This document shows positions 47,535-60,479 of a stretch of 64,000 nucleotides of DNA, piece after piece. Position 1 is the stretch's first letter. Every line of letters starts with the position of its first letter. Location: assembly GCA_008921705.1 (NCBI GenBank), contig VFFE01007724.1:2511714-2575713 (forward strand). The letters are read 5' to 3'. The position numbers and the translations under genes are program-made. This DNA comes from Burhinus oedicnemus (lineage: Eukaryota; Chordata; Aves; Charadriiformes; Burhinidae). The notes beneath the pieces were generated by a model. The model was not told the DNA's origin and ran no database searches. It was given only the letters and a program-made list of their open reading frames with translations.

Positions 47535-50500
47535 TGAGTTTGCCCATGGAGTACATTAAAAAGAAGTTTTCTTGCATTTTGGATTATAAAGGGAAAGGTT
47601 GCTGCAAGCCAGCTATACTGCTGGAGTTTCAGAGCAGCTGCTTGCTACACCAGAAATGGTCTGAGAGGTGAGGACCTCTGCAATCTGGAAGCAGCCCTGC
47701 ACAGCTCCCCACTGAAACCAAAGACGAGGAACAGAATTCCGCTTTCAGGAATCTAACCTTGCTTTTCAACACTCTGTAGCTGTCATGTTTTGATGATAAT
47801 GAATTTAGATGGCAATCAGTATCTTGGTCAAAAAGGGACAAAAATGTTGCGAGGAGCCAGTTCTGATGAATGCTGTGTGAAAGATGGGAAAGGTCTTAGG
47901 CCATTAGTGATGACTGATGCTGTAGGAGAAGCATATAAATGATGTACTGAAGTAATACATTAGAGCACAATATGAAGCCCCTCTAGACCTGAGAAATATA
48001 TCACCAATCAAATTTCTTTTGAAGGTCTTCTCTTTACCTAGCAAGGAAGACTTGATGGGAATCCCTGTCAAGTCTCCACTTGATATACAGTGCTTAAATG
48101 TTGCTGGATGTTTTAATTTGCAGATACTATCAGACTGGGAGTGGTAACATTTTGGCTGCTAGTGGAAAGGAAAGCCTGTTATTGATATTTGGCTCTTTTT
48201 AGTTGGGACCATAGGTTGTTTTGATATGCTTTACTTTAGAAGAATAGTCCCGAGATATTTAGAGAAGCACAACACAAGGTCACGATCAATTTCAATGCAA
48301 TTATTTCTTGATTTAAGACAGCAGGAGAGCCTAATGTGCAATGCATTTTACTTTGTTTTCTTGAATAAAAATGAACTGTTGAGAAGCACAGGCTGAAGGT
48401 TCTGATGGCTCCTGTAAATCATCTCAGCTGTCAATGGCACATGGCAGCTTTCAAAGGAGAATATAATTCGGTTTTTGCACTTGTTTAACTACGAAAATAA
48501 AGTCCTGTGGGTGCTGAGCGGAACCTGTCCTGAAGCATTTATAGGCCTTTTCATGGTGATATCATCACCCGTGCTACCTTCTTCGGTGGATTTAGAACTA
48601 GGAGAAAGGGAATATTTATTCTGCCTTGATTTAAATTCCTAGTTTGTCAGGGCCAGGTGGGTGGACTTTGCCCAACAAACACATTTGATGTAGTCAATGG
48701 GGCATCTTCACTTGCCAAATGCACGTGATCTCAGGGCTTGGGGAACGTGGCAGAAGGGTAACTATGCCTGACTTCTGAAGTCAGTACAGAACTCGCATAC
48801 CGTCCGATATTTTTCAGATTCCTCTTCTAAGGTGTAACAGTCATTTTGTGTCTGTCTTCCTGTTCACATCAGAGGTTCTCCCCTTCTTGATTCACTCTGT
48901 GTTTTTAGAAGTTAGCTTAGTGCAATCCTAACACCACGTTGCCAGGAACAGGCGGTCATTGCCCGTCCTCACTGATTTGGGTTTACCTGTTTTCTCGTGG
49001 GCTGGCGTGTTCCATTCAATATTTTGGGTATCCCAGCTACCTATGTATTAACATATAGTGTCCAAATACTGTAAGGGCTTTGCTGCTTTTGGCATATTTG
49101 AACTAAATGTATTATTTAGCTGGTAAGTTTCACTTTATCTGCCTGTTTCAACCTGCATTTTATTGCATTAAGACCACTGGCTTTCATGAAATCAGATGAA
49201 GCTGGTGTCTTCTTTTTGTTATCTTGTATAATCTGAGGAATCTAGTCTATTTAAGAAATTGATGAGGCGTATCAAACTGTATCTTGTGCACATAATAACA
49301 TCCAGTAGAAAATGAGGTGCAACTTGGGACACAAGTCCTTTAAATTTCCCATAAGAAAAGAGTATAGAAAAATCCTGCTTTTAACTTCTTCCTTTGAGTT
49401 TACCGTCCTTCTGTCTTCATCTCATTTTGCATGCCTTACACGATGACATCATTGGAACAATCAAATATTAAAGCTGAAGGAGGGTAAGGATTTATATCTT
49501 CCATTATGGCTCCCTTAATATTTTCATTTTCTGTCCTTTCTAACCACGTATCATCTTTAAAGACCTATGTTGTAGATGGGTTAAGGAATCAGTAAAGACA
49601 TTGGGACATAATCTGAGCAAAAGTATATTTTCTGTCTGGCCATTCCATCACTACAGAGCCAAAAAAGAGAGGTTTGAGCTATGAATCAATGGAAATATTA
49701 TCTGGATGTTTAACAGGAAAAAAAATAAATACAAAAGATGATCTGTCTCAGTAGACTTGTTTCTTTCAGTAGGAGCCATAAGCCTCCAGCTGTCCTCTGG
49801 CCTCAATTTTATTTAAGTCAAAAAACAGTTTGAGAAACATATGTTGATTGCAGTAATGACTGGTCAGAATGCCTTTAACCTGAAGTTATGTGGGGTTTTA
49901 TGCCCTCAAAAATTTTATTACAAATATAACAACATCTGTGTATACCAACTCACAGTACAGGAGTGTGTTGCCGCTTTTTTTTGCAGCTAGTAGAGCTATA
50001 TAGCTTCAGAAGTTTCCAGTGCAGGCTAAAGATGAGTTTGAATCCTCCTTCAGTAACAGTGAAATTCACGCATTTCCTGAACCTACCACTCACTGCTAAT
50101 GGTCCACAGTTTCCTAAAGAACTAATAATGAGCTGGCAGGTTCGGTGGAAAATAAGTTGTATTTAGAAGACTTTCTTTAGAGAGATCTTTACTTCTGGCC
50201 AAGCCAAATCAAACTTGCTGTGAATAGCAAAGAGTTTGGTCTAGGAGCTGGTTTGCTCTTTGATTTATAAAGTGCTTGCTTCGGGTATGTTTCAGAACAC
50301 AGACGTGAGACTGAGAATAATGTATACATGTTGCTTAAAATTTGTTTAAAATTTTTTCTCGATTGCATATGTTATATGACTAGTTTTTCCTTTTATTAAC
50401 AGATGTCATTTTTTTTTCTTTCACATATAGTCTAGGTACTATCACATCTGTATAAATCAATATAATAATGATATTATGTACGTATATTATTATTTAACCA

Positions 50501-51586
50501 TTGCTCTCTAGGGTATAGTTATGTCAGTCATATTTTATAGAGACTTTCTGTAGACTGCTATAATCATTACAATCTGTTCTGTGGAAAACCCCTGCAAATC
50601 AGCATTTTCTTGGTATTTCAAGTAGTAATGGTGGTGTATGGGTAAATAGTAGCAGAATCTCTGAATAACATGATCCTATAAGCATTGCAGGAAATAACGC
50701 ATGAAGAATATGCAACTAAAATACCGACTAAATGAATAATCTTTATAGAAGATATTATGGCAAAGACTTTTTCAAGTCATCTAGCATGAGAGCCACCTGT
50801 GAATTTATGCCTGTAAATGCAAAAATAATATGCACTGGTGTCTTTTGGAAACCTGTCAAACGTGCATTTTGTGCTGTCTTGAATTATTTTGTATGTATAT
50901 TAAGTAGGCATCAAATTGTGCTTAAATCAGAGATAAATGATTGCTGTTTTGGATGCCTTTTTCAGAGAATTGCCCAAAAAGGAGGATGAAATTGGAAGTT
51001 GTATGCAATCACGTTTCACCAATATTCAATGATCTAAACCTTAAAATATATAAATCTTTTTTTGGATGATATCTAGTCGGAATGAACTCTTTAAATAGTC
51101 CTTCTAGCAAAATTCTTTTATAAACCAGATACAATTTGTGGTAACATTGATGTGATGAACAACATTTTGTAGATCTCTTCTCAAATAATTTTCACCTACA
51201 GTTTTTTCAGAGGCCTCAAACACAAAGAGGACACGAGACAAATAATCTTAGCATTTTTTGCCCCATTTCACATCATTATCTTAATCTATCAAAGCATTGT
51301 ATGTTGAATACTCTGCCCAAGTTAGTTTAATTGCAGCAATAACTTGTACTGACCTGTACCAGATAGAATCCTTTCCAGATCATGATACCATCTGTTAAGG
51401 CAGGCAATATATCCTAGAGTATATGTGTAAGATTTTTTTTTTCTTTTTCTGTGTCCAGTGTTCTACTTAATAATTTTGCTCCTTTAATGTATTAAAAACT
51501 TACAGATTTTTTTTTTCAAAGTGTATTGATACTGTCCAAACAAATGTGAGAACTTTTAGCCACAATTGTGTTTAATCACAAATTAT

Positions 51587-51614
51587 CACAAGCTGTCTCA
51601 TTTTCCAGCTTGTG
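51587..51614. repeat. 9-bp inverted repeat, 10-base loop
   Basis: CACAAGCTG (51587-51595) and CAGCTTGTG (51606-51614) are perfect complements around a 10-base pyrimidine-rich loop. It is too short for a microRNA precursor, and no terminator role applies in this setting. Confidence 0.7.
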
Positions 51615-54600
51615 GAAGCATGGCCAAACCACAACTAAGGAAGAGGTAACCACCACCACTTCTTGCTTTAGCACGTGATAGATGCAGCTTTAGGGTAAAC
51701 TGTGAAGACAAAGTGAGCATAAAATCTCGATCAGGTAGACCACTGGCAGAGCAGTTGAAGGATTTCTAAGCATCGTATTTTCTTCTTGCATTTACAGTAT
51801 TTATTTAGTCGGTTGACCCCTACATATCAAATGAGTGTTTTGTTTTCAGAAAGTTCAGACAGCGCAACTAAGGATCTGTCCCTCCCAAACGCTTAGAATT
51901 AAGCATTTTATTCCCTAAGGTGCTCTAACAGTAGTTACAGAAGGAGCATTGCTAATGAGCAAATCCATATTTATGTGCATTTGAGTTACACAGTGCTTTT
52001 TAAAATAAATGCATGAAGTATCAGATGTAGAAGTAGTAATATGGGCTTTAAGTTGTGAGTCATAGCTGTGTAGAATATGGGGGTCTGAGAAGATTCCATG
52101 AAGAAGGTGTTCGTGTCAGGTTTTAACCACAGTTATATAAAAGTGAGAAGAGCAATTGATAAAGTGTCAGGGATAGGGATGCCCAATATGAAACTCTTTG
52201 GATGTTTGTTTTACAAGCTCCAGAAAGTGTAAAATGCAAACTGTAGAATAGGTCCTCTGGCAGCTGAACCAGTACGGACATAAGTAGAGAGGATGTGTTG
52301 GGATGTCAGCAAGAGAAAAGGAAAGGAAGACTATGTGGATGGAATGGAGAGGAATTGGGCAGCTGGAATTGAATACATTTCCCTGGGAAATGCTGATTAT
52401 CAAATTATATTAAGGAATTGCCTCTTTTACTTGGAAGCCAATTTGTCTTGACAAGCCCTTTTAAAGAGAGCATGTTAAAAGCACAGGGGAACTGAACCAT
52501 TAAGAAAGGATACTGTATGCGAGTGAATGCATGTATTGCTTAATACGGCACCAGTGCGTTCAGTCTTTTTTACTGTCTCAAAACCTTTTTATTTTCTCTC
52601 CATTGGCCATAAGAAATATCCTCAGAATCCTCAGAGAATGGGACTCGAACTGTAGATACTCAGCAATGAAAACTATAAGCGATTTAGCTTTGCATCCTGC
52701 CACAGTAGCTAAGTTTTCTTCAACGGTACTTTCTTAAGGCTCCTTCCAAATATTCAGTGTATTTCCGAGCTGTTCACCTAAGGCCCAGGAGGAGTCATAA
52801 AAACATAATCAGGGTGTTTCCAGGGTGCTGGGATTTTACTAAAGTTCAAAGTGAATCCTGCTCACTTCTTCCATCCTGATCAAGCATTCCATTTCAGCTT
52901 CTCACAACACAGAGCTCTTTCATATAGGTCTACTGCTGCCATCGATTATATACTTTTTTTTTTTCTTGTGTTTATTATAAAATGAAAGGGCTGATGAGAA
53001 TGTTTGGTATAGATATGGAGCCGCCAACTTGAAATGTTGAAAAGCGATGGTTGTCAGCAATGAGCTTCAGTTACTTCCCTAAGGATAATTCCACACATCA
53101 CACTGACAGGACATTTCTGCTGATGCTCAGTCTAAATATTAATGTGCTGCTGCTGCCCTTACTTCTTGTCATTCCTCCCTCTGATACTCTGCGTTACTCC
53201 TGGCTGTCTATACCTTCTGAATACACGCACTGCTGCTGTTTTCCATTCTTATGACTTTATTCCTTTCTTGATCAAAATACTTGGCCTTCTGTTTTAGGGA
53301 GAATGTCCAAAAGATTCAATGTTTGCAAAACCGAGTGTTTTCAAAGCTGGTTCTAGAACGTTTGTTGTCTGACAGCCAGCAAATGTCTACGCCCAAAACC
53401 CCTGCGCCTCCTGCTCTCCAAAGAATGAATGGAACATAACATAGCAAGGAAATTGGTTAAAGGCTATAAAAATAGGTAAAAGTAACCTTACCTTTTTACC
53501 TTAATTTTTGAATAAAATACAGTACTATACGCCTGTTTGGTATATCTTAATTAGTTTTCCCAATTCAAAAAGATAAAAATTGGAATGATCGTGACAAGTG
53601 TGGATCCTTGAATATATACCATTTTTTTCATTATCAAACATTGCCTCTGCATGCTGTTGTGTGTTTCATATTTACAAAAACTCACGTCATAAAGACGGCT
53701 GTCTTTGGATGCGTGTAGTTGCGTGAGTCAGTAGATTGTTTATTTTCTCAGTGGAAATTCACTCAGGACGTTGAGGAGCTATTTCCTCCTAATTAGTTCC
53801 CCAGATTCCTCTTATAAAAAAACAACCTTAGGCTTCAAGGAGTCTGTTTGGGGTCATTATTTTCTTGATAAATGTACTCGCCACCACTCCAGATTTCCCA
53901 GAAGGGAGACTGCAGGGTAGAAGAATGTTGTGTCGCACGTTATATTCCATGATTGGTTCAAATTACTCAATTTACCCTGTATTTTCAAAAAACAATCCTA
54001 AATCATCAGTCAGACACATCCTACTTCCAGTGCCGATACCAGACAGTCATTTTCCCTCAGAGCATCATTGAACATGAGTTCTCCTCAGCTTGTTTCATAC
54101 TTTGATGAACTAGATGGCTGCAGGGACTGTACTGAGATTTGAGACATTTCGTTTGAGATGTTGCTAGTTGTTTCCATCGCGGGTAGTTCTGTAGGAAAGG
54201 AGTGGACAACACCGATTTTACTCATACTAGGCAGAGATTATCGACCCGTAAAATTTACCATCATATTTTACCAAACCACTCTGAGATGTCATCTTGTCAG
54301 ATAGGTATGCTAATGCAAGGTGCTTTATCTTGTCTAGTCTTTGAAAGAGAACCTACAACCAAACCGAAGATAATGCTGAAAGAGGGTGTCATTTATTTAG
54401 CGTGTGCTAATGAGACAAGCACTATTGTTTTGGTCTTTAGATCGACAAATACTTCCTCAAAAAGAAAAGTATATCCTTCACTTTAGACTCAAATTTTAGC
54501 TCCATCTTGTGCAAATGTGTTCATTTTCACCTGTCACAAAACCTTCCATGCTGTGTATCTTGTGATCGTTACATCGTGCTCTTTCTTTGATAATTGCTCA

Positions 54601-55568
54601 CCTCTATGATTCAGCATTGTCAAGCACAACTTTGTGCTTTCATTTACGCTGTAGGTGCTGCAATCAATCTAACAGAGTTGTAGGCTGATGGAAACACCGG
54701 GCTTAGGTTCCCACAGCCTAAATCCCACCTAAACCCCAATGTTTCCTTTCGGCCTTCAGAGACACCAAGACAGTTGGGTAGACCAGGCACTGCAAGTAGA
54801 ATTACAGATGTGAAACACTGGGCTGTAGCAGGTGTACTCATATGTACAGATAGAGTCTTCTCCACGTCTGTGCCAGCCATACTGCAAAATACCTACAAAA
54901 CAAAAGGCTGCTAAGGGCTGTAGAGCTGTCGGCTCAGCAGCGGTGCCCGTCGCACAGTCCCGTCACCCAGGACTGTCTAACCCACAGGTGGTTGTGGAAG
55001 GAGGCAAACACCGCCTTGAGATGACTCCCCCTTTAACGAGGGCCGCTGCAACATCCCCTTTGCAAATAAACGCCTCTTAGCCTCTCTCTAACTTACATCA
55101 TCTTGAAAAGCTAATATTCCCAGTGTCAGGGAAATATTTTTGGTTTATTTCAGTGGCAGTTTGTTTGACTAAAGCCTGAATAAAGGCCTAAAGATGTAAG
55201 AGAAATAAACTTTTTTATTGATAGAAAATGCACCTTTTTTAATCCCGTGATTATGAAAATATCTTACAGACACGTCTCTTACGTTTGCAACCTTAAGACA
55301 TATGAGCTCGCTAGCCTTTCTTGCAGACTCTGAATTACACGTGTGCAACACAAGCCCTGCATCACTATAAACACTGAGAACAGTTGCGAATAAAGAAAAG
55401 GAGAAGCTGAGAAAAACAGATGCCGTGCAATTTGTACATATTATTTAATATTGACTTGCACCCATAACATAACGTTAGATGCCTTATTATATTTGGCTAC
55501 TTCTAGAAAGAAGCTGAAGCAGCAGCCGTGGCCAGCTCAGGCGTGTTGGAAATGCAGCCACACTGCCT

Positions 55569-55583
55569 GCACCCTCTACTGGC
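55569..55583 (-). promoter_or_regulatory. CTCF-like core site
   Basis: The plus strand reads gcaccctctactggc. Its complement fits the vertebrate CTCF core CCASYAGRKGGCRC at 13 of 14 positions, with T instead of C at position 12. CTCF anchors chromatin loops and is bound through this core in birds as in mammals. The site lies in a short GC-richer stretch (55510-55600). Binding and orientation-dependent looping are inferred from the motif alone. Confidence 0.45.
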
Positions 55584-55649
55584 TGATGTACAGACCACAG
55601 ATGGGTTTGACTGGGGGTTTTTTTTCAGCTATAGGAATAATTTTCTGAG

Positions 55650-57100
55650 CCTGGAATAATAAAACTTGCCAGCAAAAATTTTATAGCATCATTCTTAAAA
55701 TTAATAGGAAATTTGGGTGTCCTATTCGTCTGGAATAGGAAAGAAAGTGAAAGGTCTGAGAAACAGAAAACTAATGAATTCTTTCGTTTTGCTGGAGAAA
55801 CTATTTGTTGAGAACCGCTGTGGTCACTTTCTACTACAAGGGAATGCCAAAGTTTGCCACACAGAAAGAGATTAAGCTGTATTGTGCTTATTCTGAATGC
55901 TAGAGACTTTGTTCATTAAGTTCTGCAAATGCCAGATGTGGAAAAAAATAGTGTTCTGCAACCAAGACCTTCTAGAAATTTGAAAATTAAAATTCAAAGT
56001 CATGTCTTTACGGGTGTGGGAGTCAGGTTAGCCACAGATAGGTATTACAAAGTATTTGGATAGATTTAACTTTTGTGTGATTCTAGCAGATATTGTATAA
56101 AGACCAACTGAGATTTCAAAGTCCATGTAGAGCGCATACTGTAACTTGACCATAGTATATAGAGGATAATATATTCTCCTGGGTTAGGACATCAATTAAA
56201 TAATAGGCTTCTAGGATCCTGCAGTTTCTCTATTGCCGTTTCTTTCTCTTTTCTTCTTTTCTTTTTCTCCCTTGTCTGTACAGGATGCCAGCTAAGGCTT
56301 CCTGAGGTCGTATTTTTCCTGTCATAGCAGACAGAGGTATCTGCAGATATTTTGCGTAGAACAGAGGTGCTGTTTGTGTCTCCGGTTTTCCAGTGGGACC
56401 TGACAGCTGGCTACTGCAGATCTGGTACTACCGCGTGTCTGTGTGCAGCCAGAGACACACAGGCACACCGTCTAACATGCGCCCATTACACAGCTAGAAC
56501 GAAAAATGTTGTTGTTGCTACTCTGCTATTCAATCACTAGAATAACTAGATTTTACAGGAATAATATTAATGAGCGATAAATAATGCCTTGGTTATACTA
56601 TAGTGAGATTTTCAAAACTCACAAGTGATTTGATTTGCCTTCAGTTTACTTACGTAAAAGTTACTGTATTTTCAAAAGGATTAAAGCCCCCTCACCGTCA
56701 CCTGTTAAAGATGACACTTCTTCAGGCCTCTCAGTTTAGGACCTCTTTAGGTGTCTCTGCTTTGGAAATGCTCAGCAATTCCTGTGCTCTCTGCTTTGCC
56801 CGTATGTTCTTGCCTGTACATGTCAGTTTTGCGTCCGTCGTCGTTGCGCAGTGAATCAGATTTCCAGACACCGCAAGCTTTAAAACTTACTAAGATAAGC
56901 AGGTGGATGTATTACTGTTTGTACAATGGTATTTTTACATTGACACCATCTCTTGGATTTGCCATTACTATCGAGGCGGATTAATGCCTGCAGAATATAG
57001 GAACGTTTCTTTGGGAAAGTGTTTTTCTGTTGCTTCATTTTTTTTCTAATGCTTATTATAGCAGAATTTCATAAACGCATTCTATCGACTCCTCCACAAA
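55650..57100. other. unique non-coding sequence, no gene seen
   Basis: Open frames reach 83 codons with no motif. A pyrimidine-rich block at 56236-56275 precedes 'gtacag' and could look like a 3' splice site, but no exon follows that I recognise. Confidence 0.5.
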
Positions 57101-57139
57101 ACCAGTGTGTCCCACGCAACTCTCTCCTCTCTTTCAGAG

Positions 57140-57400
57140 GTCTATCAATGCCCCGTAGCAACACGGACCCGCCGCTGCACCTGCAAACGATGGCGCCGGT
57201 CGGTGCCAAACAGCTGGGGCTGGCAGAGGCGGCAGTGCCAGAGCCGGGCTGCTCCGAACGCCCGGCTCTGCCGGCTGCTCCAGCACTGCCTCTTGACCTC
57301 CCTCTCCTTCCCTGCTTGGGAACCCCTCACCTCCTTCCTCCTCCTCCTCCTCCTCGGTACGGGAAGATTGTCTCTGCCTTGGTGACAGAAAAAAATCAAA
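57140..57400. other. small CpG-rich patch, possible promoter or exon
   Basis: This GC-rich block contains about sixteen CpG steps in roughly 210 bases, against a CpG-poor background. It holds a YY1-like sequence (aacgatggcgcc, about 57186-57197), an 11-bp GC-rich hairpin (57239-57249 with 57260-57270) and a (CCT)n run near 57330-57355. A strong 3' splice-site-like sequence (pyrimidine tract then TTTCAG) ends at 57137. The plus frame 57019-57588 (189 codons) crosses it; from the ATG at 57190 it would give a 132-residue proline- and alanine-rich, low-complexity product ending in a basic segment. No known domain is present. It may be a small CpG island, a lineage-specific exon or neither. Confidence 0.4.
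57239..57270. repeat. 11-bp GC-rich inverted repeat
   Basis: CAGAGCCGGGC and GCCCGGCTCTG are perfect complements around a 10-base loop (tgctccgaac). The hairpin sits in the CpG-rich patch and would be very stable in RNA from either strand. Confidence 0.85.
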
Positions 57401-57599
57401 ATGGATTAGACGGAGTTAAAAATAGGAAAGATAAAATAGTTTGGTCAAGGTCTCCAGCCAGTCGCTGGCAAAGCCAGAAGAGGGCTCTGCCCCTGACTCC
57501 CAGCCCAGGACCCAAACCCAAGCCCACTCCAGCCTCTTCCAAATGCAGCTCACATAAACCAGGTCGGAAGGGGTTTACTGCTTTTTAAGAGTGTTTCCA

Positions 57600-60420
57600 A
57601 ATTGCCTCTTTTTCAGTTGTCAGGAATTAACTGGGACTGCGTGAGCTTTAATTAGTGGATCATGTTATTTGGTGCATCTGAAAAGAAATTCGAAGAAACA
57701 TCTTTGGCTCTTTTGGCCAGTAGCCATAATGACAGCCAGGCTAATTATATCGGTCACCAAGTTATCAGTGCAATCGTAACTGGAGGCAAACAGACGCCAA
57801 GAGAAGCTGGTAGTAAAATCATGATGTATTTCACCAACATCTTATTACTGGCTGATTTAAATAAGGACCTAAATTGCTTTATCACTACTGAGAGCGAGCG
57901 TCAAGGTTTCAGCATGTCTTATTTCACAGAAGTTGAAGTTTCCTTGCTTGTGGAAACCGGCTGGTGAAAAAGTGAAAGGGATTCCTCAGTAAGTGCATGT
58001 GGAAAACAATTTACTATTTTTACTTGCAAATGCTAACAATCCTGCCTACGTGTTTATTTTTCTGCTGAGGTTAGGGATTAGCAAACAAGATTGTCTGATG
58101 AGGTTCCTCTAACTTCCATTTCGTTACATCACAGATGAAGTTGGCCCGTCGCTCTCTCTCATTTGCTTACTGGGTCTAAAAGAATATAAGCTGCATGTAA
58201 TACCGACTTAGAGCGCCAGCTCCCGCAGGGAGTGTCCCTGTGTGCTTTAAAACTCAGTACGTCAGAAGCAGTATACGGGATGTACTCTTTCCAACTATAG
58301 GTTTAAACTAATTTAATCTAAAAAAACTGGAACTAGATTGACTTTCACATAGTGTAAACAGAAAACTCTTCGTATAAATGCTTCTCGTAATTTAAAAAAC
58401 CCAAACTCCAGCCCCATGCTTTCCTGTATTTGATCCCTGCAAACCAAGGTATTGGTAGATTCAGACTTCAAAGAAGAACTGAAATTTTGGGAAGGAACAA
58501 AGTCATAAAACTCTTCTGGACTAAAAGTATTCACAGCCACATAAACAAGGAAATGGATTTTATAATTAATTCAGAGTTCCCTGGCAAGCGCAGTGTTGTA
58601 ATGTGTTGTAATCTACTGATTAAGTTCCAGTGAGAACACTGGCAATGGCTTTCTTTATCAATATCAGTCCTTGAACAGCACCCGAAAGAACCTGAAATGC
58701 TCATCTGAGCTTCTCGTCAACACGGGGCAACACCTGGAGAGGGGTGAGTCCGTAGGAACAGGCTTTGTGTCATCCTTGGATCCTGTTTGCTTCCTCTTCC
58801 CGTGTCCTCGAGCATTGTGCTTTGGAAACACGGTACTTCAAAGAAAATGGCCTTTGAGAAGTTCAGGCTGAATGGACGTTTGAAACCTTCCAGCAAAGCT
58901 TTTAATCCAGTAGGATTCTACTTCACAGAATGCTTTGCCATCTATCAGACCATTGGTCATGGCTGTTAATTAAATGAAAATGCAAAATAAATCTACAGTG
59001 CAGAGATACAACACAGCCAATTAAATATTCTGGTACAAGGTGCTAATGATAAAAAGCGAATGTCACCGAGGACAACCTGTATGATGTCAGAATACAAATC
59101 CTCCCAGACGACAAAATGTATGATTCCCATCACGGGCCGGGAGGACGAGAACCACTGACCCTCACCACAGAAGTCAGGCCTTGCAGAGGAGGACACACAG
59201 GGTGTGCGTACACGCTTGGGGACTTTTTTTGGAGGAGAGTGACTGCAGTTAAAGTTGAAACCCTTAGACCGCATGCATCATATTTTCTTGACTCCTGATA
59301 CGTGAAAGTCTCGCCATTTCTGAGCGATAGAGTTTTTTGCCATATGTGCAAAGCATCCTATTTTTTTAAATGTGGGGGTTTTTTTCATATAAAAGAACAA
59401 TATTAAAGAAAGCAAATGATAAGCAAGCGGTGATGAGTGTTTGAAGTGACCGAGGGACTGTAAGTCCCCTGTACCTTTGTGAAGAGCTTTAATGGCTCCT
59501 CTGCGAAGAGGGACTGCCTCTTTACGTGGCTCTCTTCTTGGCAAGGTTAAACCGAATGAATGGCAATAACTAAGCAGTTATGGCTAACTAAAGCAGCTTA
59601 TAGACAGGCATTATAATTTCATTAAAGATTTGGCAATCAGGGGCAATCTAGAGAATATAAATGGACAGAGGTGAGTAATCTTAAGTTTCATGAAATCAAA
59701 GAAAATGGTTAATGAAGTTACCTGCAAGAAACAGCATAATGAGCTATCTTGAGACAAGCAAATTAATGAATATTTAGAAACTTATATATGTGAACAATTC
59801 CTCCTTTTCAGCCTCTTAGAAAGGTTGATCTTTTTTCTTGAGGAATACAGTCTGATAAAATCCGTACTTGAAAGAAAAACACATCAGTATCTGAAGTTAT
59901 ATCTTTCAATAGCTCACGAAACTTGTGTCACATAAAAAATACTTTCTCACCATTAATGCTGCAGGTGCATACTTTATATACCTCAGATATGTATTTTAGC
60001 TGGGATTGCAAGTTGGTAGCTTCTTTCTTCTTTTTAGCTTTTGATTGTATGTTTTGCTCTCTTTAGAAGTTAGGTGCTTAGGTGAGAGTTGTAGGAAGGG
60101 CTTCGTGTTCTCAAAAGGGAGAAAATGGAGCAGAGTTAAATTTTAGAATATGGCAGGATGCTGAACTTTGAAATTTCCATGGATTTTCAGTCCACGGAAA
60201 TTTATCTCTCTTTCTTTCCATAAATGCAGATAACAGGTCCCTGTCAAGACTCAGCCGGACAAAATATTAACTAATGCCATCCTTTAAACCATTTTTACGC
60301 TCCTTAGATTTTAATGAAAGTGTAGTTTCTTGGCATGCAGTGCATTAAAACATACTTAGCAAAGTTCTAATTGACTACAAGCTTTTCTCCTCCTTCTTTC
60401 AAATGAGTCCAAACACTCTC
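57600..60420. other. unique AT-rich non-coding sequence, no gene seen
   Basis: The frame 57662-57967 (+), 101 codons, has no recognisable motif. The stretch 59560-59780 is very AT-rich, with several TAAT/ATTA homeodomain-type cores, and looks like many conserved non-coding elements, but conservation cannot be judged from one sequence. Confidence 0.5.
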
Positions 60421-60426
60421 CATACG

Positions 60427-60474
60427 CATGTGTGTGTATATACGTGTGTGTATGTATAAATAAATGTGTGTATA
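60427..60474. repeat. (TG)n/(TA)n imperfect microsatellite
   Basis: About 48 bases of mixed TG and TA dinucleotides with interruptions (TACGTG, TAAATAAA). It is alternating purine/pyrimidine and of the kind that can adopt Z-DNA, but is otherwise ordinary. Confidence 0.85.
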
Positions 60475-60479
60475 GGCCA

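Larger units (their letters stand above)
45735..55500. other. 10 kb of mostly unique sequence, no gene confirmed
   Basis: No recognisable gene occurs. Items noted are an almost open frame at 47064-47534, a 9-bp hairpin at 51587-51614 and a GC-richer patch at 54900-55060. A weak MIR-like trace near 51260-51340 could not be confirmed. Confidence 0.55.

Noticed and set aside
51230..51350. MIR-like trace (ccccatttcacatc ... ctgcccaagtta)
   Set aside because: The spacing between the two matching blocks is wrong for MIR and the remaining sequence does not align.
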